64,000 nucleotides of DNA from Hemicordylus capensis. Its lineage: Eukaryota; Chordata; Lepidosauria; Squamata; Cordylidae. Below are positions 57,552 through 64,000 of this stretch, piece after piece; positions within the stretch are counted from its first letter, which is position 1; each line of letters starts with the position of its first letter. The stretch spans positions 261,586,687-261,650,686 of the forward strand of contig NC_069658.1 of the NCBI RefSeq assembly GCF_027244095.1, in the 5' to 3' direction. The position numbers and the translations under genes were made by a program. The notes beneath the pieces were generated by a model, which saw nothing but the letters and a program-made list of their open reading frames with translations, was not told the origin of the DNA and did not search any database.

Positions 57552-60500
57552 ATGTGTCTGGGAGAGCGAAAAAGTGGGTCTGGAGTGGGGGCAGCAATAT
57601 CACGGGTAGCGGGCAGAGGGAGGTATGGCGGTGGGAGTTGGGCTGGCCGTTACAGGGGAAATCGGTCCAGGCAATTGAGGCCTGTTCCTTTTTCCGGCCC
57701 CTCTCCCAACCCTCTGACCCCAGGGAGCTCTGAGAACACTCCTTTGAGGATTAGGGTGCTGCTGCTGAATGCCAGGTCAGTTAACACAAAAACATCTCTC
57801 ATCCACAATTTGATTGTGGATGAGCGTGCCGACCTGGTATGCGTGATGGAGACCTGGTTGGATGCGCTGGGCGGGGTTGGTCTCTCTCAGCTTTGTCCTC
57901 CAGGTTTCCAGATTGTGCAGCAGCCCCGCCTCGAGGGTCGGGGAGGAGGCGTTGCAGTCATCTTTCGAGGGACCTTCCCCGTTTCCAGGTGCCCGGTCAG
58001 GCCATCTCAGAATTTCGAGTGTTTGTCCTTGAGGGTGGGCCTCCGAGATAGGCTGGGGATTCTGCTGGTGTACCGACCACCCCGCTGCACCTCAGTCTCC
58101 CTACCTGAGCTGGTGGGGGTGGTCTCGGAGGTGGCTTTGGGTTCCCCCAGGCTTATTGTTTTGGGGGATTTCAATGTCCACGCTGAGGCCCCCCTAGTGG
58201 GTGCGGCTCAGGATTTCATGGCCTGCATGGCAACCATGGGCCTGTCTCAATTGGTATCGGGCCCTACCCATGTGGCGGGACACACTCTGGATCTGGTTTT
58301 TGCCGACCGGGAAATAAATGATCTGGAGGTGGGGGAATTTGAGATCACTCCCTTGTCATGGACAGATCATCACCTGGTGGGGTTTAGTTTGACTGCTCCG
58401 TCTGCCCTCTGCAGGGGTGGTGGGCCGATTAAGATGGTCCGCCCCCGGAGGCTTATGGATCCACTTGGATTTCAGACAGCCCTCGGGGAGTTTCCAGTGT
58501 CCAGAGCTGGTGACCCTGTCGAGGCCTTGGTTGATCTCTGGAATGGAGAGATGGCCCGGGCTGTTGACACGGTTGCCCCCAACCGCCCTCTCCGGCTTGG
58601 TGGAGCCCGTTCTGCTCCTTGGTTTTCCTCGGAGATTAGGGCGATGAAGCAACACGGACGGCGGCTAGAACGACGCTGGAGGAAGAGTCGTCACGAATCT
58701 GATCGAACACGGGCTAGAGCCCATTTTAGGGACTACGCCGTGGCGGTGGGGGCGGCGAAGAAATGCTTTTTCTCCGCCTCCATTGCGTCTGCTCAGTGCA
58801 GACAAACAGAGCTGTTTCGTGTGGTGAAAACTTTGCTCCACACATCCCCCCGGACAATGGGGGAGGAGTCATCTACGGCTCTTTGCCTGTCGCTTTGCAG
58901 ATAAAGTCGTTTGCATCCATGCTGACCTGGACTCCAGAGTTTTGGCAGTTCCGGCAGACGTGCCTTTGGTACCATCTGGTCCCGTTGTGTTGGATTCTTT
59001 TTGGTTGGTGCGGCCTGAGGATGTGGACAAGATCCTGGGCAGTGCGCGGGCGACTTCGTGCACTCTTGACCCTTGCCCTTCATGGCTAATAAAAGCTGCC
59101 AGGGAGGGGACAGGTAGATGGCTGGAGGTGATCGTTAATGCTTCGTTGAGGGAGGGCAGGATGCCGTCGTGCCTCAAGGAGGCGGTGGTAAGACCTCTAT
59201 TAAAAAAGCCCTCCCTTGATCCCTCCAACCTAGACAACTATAGACCTGTGTCTAACCTTCCTTTCTTGGGCAAGGTGATGGAGCGTGTGGTGGCGTCCCA
59301 GCTGCAGAGGGTCTTGGATGATACAGATTATCTGGACCCTTTTCAATCTGGCTTCCGCCCCGGGTATGGGACTGAGACTGCCTTGGTCGCTCTAGTGGAT
59401 GACCTACGCCGGGAACTAGACAGGGTGAGTGCGTCCCTGTTGGTTCTGCTGGACCTCTCGGCGGCCTTCGATACCATCGACCATGGTATCCTTCTGGGCC
59501 GCCTCTCGAGTATGGGGATCGGAGGCACTGCGTTGCAGTGGTTCCGGTCCTTTCTTGAGGGGAGGGTCCAGAAGGTGGTGCTGGGGGACTACTGCTCGGC
59601 CCCGTGGCCGTTGGCCTGTGGGGTCCTGCAGGGCTCGGTCTTGTCCCCCATGCTGTTTAACATCTACATGAAGCCGCTGGGAGAGGTCATCCGGGGTTTT
59701 GGACTGAGTTGTCAGCAATATGCGGATGACACTCAGCTGTATCTCTCCTTGTCATCTGATCCTAGGGAGGCGGTGGATGTCCTGAATCGGGGGCTGGAGG
59801 CCGTGATGGGTTGGATGTGGGCTAATAAACTGAAATTGAATCCGGATAAGACGGAGGTACTGAGAGCCAATCGGGATGAGGAGATTTTACCGGTTCTGGA
59901 TGGGTTGCACTCCCCTTGAAGGAGCAAGTACGCAGCTTGGGGGTACTACTGGACCTGGCTCTGCTTTTGGAAGCTCAGGTGGAGGCGGTGGCCAGGGGTG
60001 CCTTTGCACAGCTTCGGCTAGTGCGCCAGCTGCGTCCCTTTTTCGAGATGGCAGATCTGGCCATGATTACCCATGCCTTAGTCACGTCACGGCTGGATTA
60101 CTGTAACGCGCTCTACGTGGGGCTGCCCTTGAAGAATATCCAGAAACTGCAGCTAGTGTAAAAAGCAGCAGCTAGGGTTTTATCCAGAGGTGCCCGATGG
60201 GAGCACATCACACCCATTCTGAAAGAATTGCACTGGCTGCCATTTTGTTTCCGGGTCCAATTCAAGGTGCTGTTTTTGACCTTTAAAGCCCTTTACGGTT
60301 TGGGCCCGGGATACCTGAGGGACTGCCTGCTCCCAAGGGTTGCTGCCCGCTCGATGAGGTCATCTGAGGGGACTCTGCTCCGGGTGCTGACAATGAGGGA
60401 GGCCCGGCTGCCGTGCACTTGGGACAGGGCCTTCTCTGTTGCTGCTCCTAGACTCTGGAATGCTCTCCCAGTGGCCATTCATTCCTCAGACTCCATCAAA

Positions 60501-60720
60501 GCTTTTAGAAAGCTTTTAAAGACTTGGCTTTTTACCCAGGCTTTTACATAATCGTTTTTTACTGCTTTTCTTGTGTGTTTTTTATCTGCTGTCTTGTTTT
60601 TATGTATATTTTAGCTTGATGTTTTTACTGCTTTTATTGTATGTTTTAGTTTTTGTAAACCGCCTTGGCGTTTTCTTTTAACGAAAGGCGGTATAAAAAT
60701 GTAAAAATAAATAAATAAAA
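57552..60720 (+). mobile_element. CR1/L2-group LINE, long copy with endonuclease and reverse transcriptase
   Basis: The first open frame (ATG 57552 to about 58904) holds an AP-like endonuclease: LLLNARSVNTK, METWLD, RGGGVAVIF, GDFNVHAE and TDHHLVGFSL. The second (58942-59919) is the reverse transcriptase: FQSGFRPGYGTETAL, LLDLSAAFDTIDH and QQYADDTQLYLSL. Relative to the 40-42 kb copy there is an 11-nt loss near 58880, a 1-nt loss near 59907 and a CAA-to-TAA change near 60159, so it is dead but otherwise nearly colinear. The 3' end is a short GTATAAAAATG(TAAAAA/TAAA) tail, typical of the group. No ORF1 was identified, so the 5' end is probably truncated. It lies inside RPP21 intron 4, antisense to the gene. 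Confidence 0.92.
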
Positions 60721-62567
60721 ATAAATAAAATTCCAACTGTATTCTCCATTGTAAAAGGGAAACGTCTGTCATGGCAGCAGGCAGTTAAAGAGATCGCACT
60801 TGGGAATAGTTTAATGAAGTCCCTGTACCTGTGGATAAGACAGGCACATGTGTAAAATGCAAGCAGTGCAACAAAGAAATGCAAGGCCTGGTTGCCTGAA
60901 TGAAACAGCATTATGACAAGTGTGCACCTACCTTCTAAAAATGAAACCTACATCTGTAAATATGTATTAAGGTTATATTAGATAACAAGAATGTACTTTT
61001 ACTAGAAAATGATGATTAAATAGAATCTTCTTAGTGATTTAAATCATTAAAATTGAGTCCTTCTGTGAAGCAATTTAAATCATGATTTAAATCAAATCAA
61101 CCTTATTTGTTTATTATTTATCTGTGTAAACTGCCCTGAGCCATTTTTGGAAGGGCAGTATAGAAATTGAATAAAACAAAACAAAACAAACAAACCCTGC
61201 CCTGAATTAGTGAATGGCAGCTGGATTGGCCCCAACAGACTGGGGCTATGACTGTATCCCACAACTGCAGTCTGTGTGTGTGTGAGTGTGTAAAAAAATG
61301 AGTTTTCTTCCTGGCAGCCAGATCAGCCCTGCAGTGATGGGGGTGGTGTCAGGTGAAAGCTCCCCTATTGGCTCCACAGTGGCCCTGATCCGTGTAGGAT
61401 TCCCAATCTAGCTGCTATTCATTAAGGAAAAACTAAGCCTGCCAGGGTTAAATTTTTAAAAGGCCACACATAGTTTGGCCCAGTTTCCAATTCCTCTCTG
61501 TACAAACTAAAGGCAACAGTAGCAATGTACCTCACAGGGCTGCTTTGAGGGTGAAGACGGTTAGGGATTTGCAAGGCACTTTTGCAGACTAGAAAAGCTA
61601 CAGAAGTGTTTTAATAAGAGACAACCCGCTTCCACCTCTTCCGCTTTCATGTGGTCTATTCTCTCTCATCTGGAAGCACAGAGTCCATCTTTCTCTCCCA
61701 ATGCCTGCGAGTTCACAGTTTCCTTGAACAATTTCTTTTCTGCTACTTTCAACCTAATTTCTATCCCCGGTACCAATCCCAGTTACTCTTTACTCAACTC
61801 AGTTTCATTCCTCTCACTTCAGGTCACAGCTGCTGGCCTCCAGCCACTCCTGGGACTACATCCAGTGCCCCTGAACCCAGTTTAGGTCTCCCAATTCTTT
61901 GACTGTCAACCAATCCTAGTATCTTCCGATTCCATCTCTCTCAAAATCCAAATCCTCCTCAGCTGGCTTACAACAATGTCAAGCTTCTTCATCCTTGATC
62001 TCTAAAACAGTGGCAGCTCTCGGACCCCAAGCCTCTCAATTTCCAGTTCTCTCATTCTTAAACATTTTATATTCTTCTTTTCACTTAAAAAACTTCTATG
62101 TGGCTGACATAAATGGCTCAATTAAAAAAACCCCAATAAAACAAGTTACAGAATAAAAACTCAACAAGTCAACATAAAAGTTAGAGAGATTAATCCGAAA
62201 TTAAAAATGACTGAGGAAAGATCTTCTGAAATAAAAGCATCTTTCAAAGTTGACTGAAAGTCAAAAGGGAGGTCACACATGGACTCAAACAGCAGCAGCA
62301 CATGAAGGAGGCCCTCGCTGTGGGTTCTTATGGACCAGGCTAATTGATGGGGGAGCAGGTGGTCCTTCACCCCACAACTAATATCAACCTCTTTGCTGTT
62401 GGCTTCCTAGAAATCCCAGCTTTACACATTTAGGAGAGCCATCTGTCACAGATTGTTCTCCGAGTCTCTCATAACGAACATACAAAGCACAGCCACCATC
62501 TTGTCTTGGGTCCCAATACCTGCTCACTGTCCATGGACTCACAGCATCCTCCTCTATATTTGCTTAC
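60721..62567 (-). other. RPP21 intron 4, right part
   Basis: Besides the short LINE tail at 61100-61190, no exon or named repeat was seen. Confidence 0.5.
61100..61190 (+). mobile_element. LINE 3' tail
   Basis: AACTGCCCTGAGCCATTTTT and GGGCAGTATAGAAATTGAAT followed by an AAAACA tail are the 3' terminus of a CR1/L2-group element, here only about 90 bp long. Confidence 0.6.
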
Positions 62568-62714
62568 CTTTTGCTCCTTCACTGGCTGGTATCTGGTTCT
62601 CCAGTAATGCCTCAGGTTGCTCTGACCACAACTTGTAGTTAGGGTTGCTGAAGAAACGCTTGGTTAGGCCACAGTTCAGACACCGCATGACAGTCCACCG
62701 CTGATTACGGCGCT
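62568..62714 (-). CDS. RPP21: Ribonuclease P/MRP subunit p21, exon 4
   Basis: The exon encodes RRNQRWTVMRCLNCGLTKRF followed by NPNYKLWSEQPEALL and PASEGAK. CLNC is the second zinc-binding Cys pair. Human has RGQRWTVQTCLTCQRSQRF at this place. The acceptor is TCCAACCAG and the donor GTAAGC. The zinc site formed with exon 3 is complete, so the protein should fold and bind the RNase P complex normally. Confidence 0.95.
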
Positions 62715-62819
62715 CTGGTTGGAGAGGCGAGGGACCGAGTGAGACAGGGAATGGTGATCAGAACCTCTTTCCCCCTCAACCACCTTTCTTCCACTTCTTC
62801 CAATGACCCAGAAGCCATG

Positions 62820-63040
62820 AACATCATGTTCAATGCACATATAATCTGTGTACTATGTAGAGATCTGCACACACGTAGACAGTAGTACACTTCCTTTCTT
62901 TATGATGCATTTGAGGAATGTGTATCCAAATTCACGTTGACAATAAATGAATGATAGTCAGTCACACGAAACACAAGTACATGTACACAGATACCTGAAT
63001 CCATGTACAGTGCACTATCTAGTTACACTGTATCCATACA
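62820..63040. repeat. GTACA-rich family, copy 5, in an RPP21 intron
   Basis: CATCATGTTCAATGCACATA, TAATCTGTGTACTATG, AAGTACATGTACACAGATAC and CCATGTACAGTGCACT. It ends just beside RPP21 exon 3. Confidence 0.5.
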
Positions 63041-63065
63041 GCACCACACAAAAAAGGCCACTCAC

Positions 63066-63148
63066 TTCTCTGGCGCACGGTTGAGCTGACTCCAGGGACA
63101 AGCAGGGAGAAGCAAGCTTTGCAGATGGTTCTTTTGACAGAGGGGTCC
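63066..63148 (-). CDS. RPP21: Ribonuclease P/MRP subunit p21, exon 3
   Basis: The exon encodes DPSVKRTICKACFSLLVPG and SSTVRQR. CKAC supplies the first Cys pair of the zinc-binding site typical of this family (also archaeal Rpp21/Rpr2). The acceptor is CATCTTGCAG and the donor GTGAGT. Entry and exit phases agree with exons 2 and 4. Confidence 0.95.
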
Positions 63149-63651
63149 CTGCAAGATGAGCAGAAATGAAAGATTAAGGGGAAATGCTTGTGTAGCCTGC
63201 ACCATATTTCCCAGTCTTCTGAATCAAATAAAAACATTTAGTATTCATGTCGCTCTTTTCTCAATTGGCTCAAATGGTTTCACTGACATGATCCAGTAAG
63301 TCCAGTATTACCAACACCAAATTTCAAATCATGGCCAATGGGGCTGAGAGATGCATTGGGCAGCATCCAGACCAACGCTGCCCTCAGGTCAGTTTTTCTT
63401 GACTCCCCTCACCTCCCCCTGAAAACATGGTCCTGAGGGCAGGGAACACTCAGGGTCATATGGGGGGGTGGGAGGGGGACTGCAGTGGGAAGTGGATCAG
63501 CAGAAATCACCCTTCTACTGTGGTACAAGCAAAATGTTCTTATGCAAAGGCAGCAGTAGTCTGGAGGCTGCCAATTTCCCCCATCATGGAACTCAAGCCT
63601 CTCATGGTTCGAGAGCCTCCCATCAAGGCGCAGACCAGAGCCAGACCTGCT

Positions 63652-63770
63652 TAAGTACATAGGAAGCTGCCTTATGCAGAGTCAGACCACTGGTCCATCT
63701 AGCTCAGTACTGCCTACTCAGACTGGCCTTCTGCCTGCAAAGCAGATACTCTACCCCTGAGCCTTCAGCC
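63652..63770 (-). mobile_element. tRNA-derived SINE with CR1-like tail, internally deleted
   Basis: GAAGCTGCCTTATGCAGAGT and CTGGTCCATCTAGCTCAGTA are the tail; GCAAAGCAGATACTCTACCC is the tRNA-like head with the A-box side. The middle is missing. It lies in an RPP21 intron. Confidence 0.72.
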
Positions 63771-63877
63771 ACTGTGGCAGGGGATGATGGGGGGTAGCAA
63801 TGCAACAACATCTGGGGGCTCCAGGTTGACCTAGAAGGTGGAGGCCCAATTTCCCATTCCCTGCATCCAGCACTCAC

Positions 63878-63978
63878 TGCCTTAAGACCAGCCGTCGGCT
63901 GATACTGTTCTGTGTGTAGCAATAGAAACGCGCCAACTCCTGGTTGTCTGGATTCTGTGCAAGGACACAATGTGCTGC
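63878..63978 (-). CDS. RPP21: Ribonuclease P/MRP subunit p21, exon 2
   Basis: RPP21 is a protein subunit of nuclear RNase P and MRP, which removes the 5' leader of pre-tRNA. This exon encodes AAHCVLAQNPDNQELARFY and onward to SRRLVLR, close to the human protein, including the conserved YCYT. It starts after acceptor CCCCCAACAG and ends in CA before GTGAGT, leaving a split codon completed as CAG in exon 3. Exon 1, which should encode the N terminus up to about NFLYQ, lies beyond the right end of the window, so the gene is cut by the edge. The gene is the rightmost here and runs leftward. Confidence 0.95.
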
Positions 63979-64000
63979 CTGTTGGGGGAGAGAAAGAAAG

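Noticed and set aside
1-64000. Search for retroviral or LTR, Polinton, toxin or MHC class I/II sequence
   Set aside because: No recognisable terminal repeats, protease, integrase, capsid or envelope regions, and no immunoglobulin-like MHC exons were seen.

Overview
The window is vertebrate nuclear DNA, almost certainly from a squamate reptile (lizard). The support is a repeat mix typical of squamates: SINEs with a 5S-rRNA-derived head (5S-Sauria type), tRNA-headed SINEs with BovB, CR1 or L2 tails, BovB/RTE, CR1 and CR1/L2 LINEs, a Penelope-like fragment, and many short hAT-type inverted-repeat elements with 8-bp target duplications. Host genes have introns with canonical GT-AG sites. No retrovirus, LTR element, Polinton or CRISPR array was recognised.

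Three host protein genes were found, all on the minus strand. (1) 25.0-26.7 kb: the large first coding exon of PPP1R18 (phostensin), 547 codons; a CpG-rich region with GC boxes and a CCAAT box at 28.6-29.8 kb is its likely promoter. The next exon, expected to carry the PP1-binding KISF motif, was not found. (2) 48.4-50.9 kb: a cholinesterase-family gene with an intact Ser-Glu-His triad and a second exon in the same phase as BCHE exon 3; its 3' end is unresolved but may lie in a tandemly duplicated segment at 44.7-45.5 kb. (3) 57.0-64.0 kb: RPP21 (RNase P/MRP subunit p21), exons 2 to 5; exon 1 lies beyond the right edge. In human, PPP1R18 and RPP21 both lie in the MHC class I region on 6p21.3, so this is probably the lizard counterpart of that block, with a cholinesterase paralogue between them. 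There is one intact-looking tRNA-Val(AAC) gene (8.4 kb) and one decayed tRNA-Thr-like gene (10.4 kb).

Layout: 0-25 kb has no recognised protein gene and holds tRNAs, SINEs, hAT elements and nested palindromes. 25-30 kb is PPP1R18. 30-44 kb is repeats: a hAT element, a tandem array of about 145-bp units, a 270-bp palindrome, a BovB fragment, an inverted duplication and a 2.3-kb LINE. 44-53 kb is the cholinesterase locus. 53-56 kb holds a Penelope-like fragment and a CR1-related repeat split by a SINE with exact target duplications. 56-64 kb is RPP21, whose last intron carries a 3.2-kb CR1/L2 LINE in antisense.

The three genes do not form a pathway. RPP21 acts in tRNA 5'-end maturation, PPP1R18 links protein phosphatase 1 to actin, and the esterase is secreted or membrane-anchored. 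The most distinctive observations are: both tRNA loci have a 5S-SINE starting 13-16 bp downstream in the same orientation; hAT elements have hit the same site in CR1-tailed SINEs at three loci; there is an apparently unclassified GTACA-rich inverted-repeat family; a hammerhead-like core lies next to Penelope RT sequence; and the phostensin keeps taperin-like central motifs.
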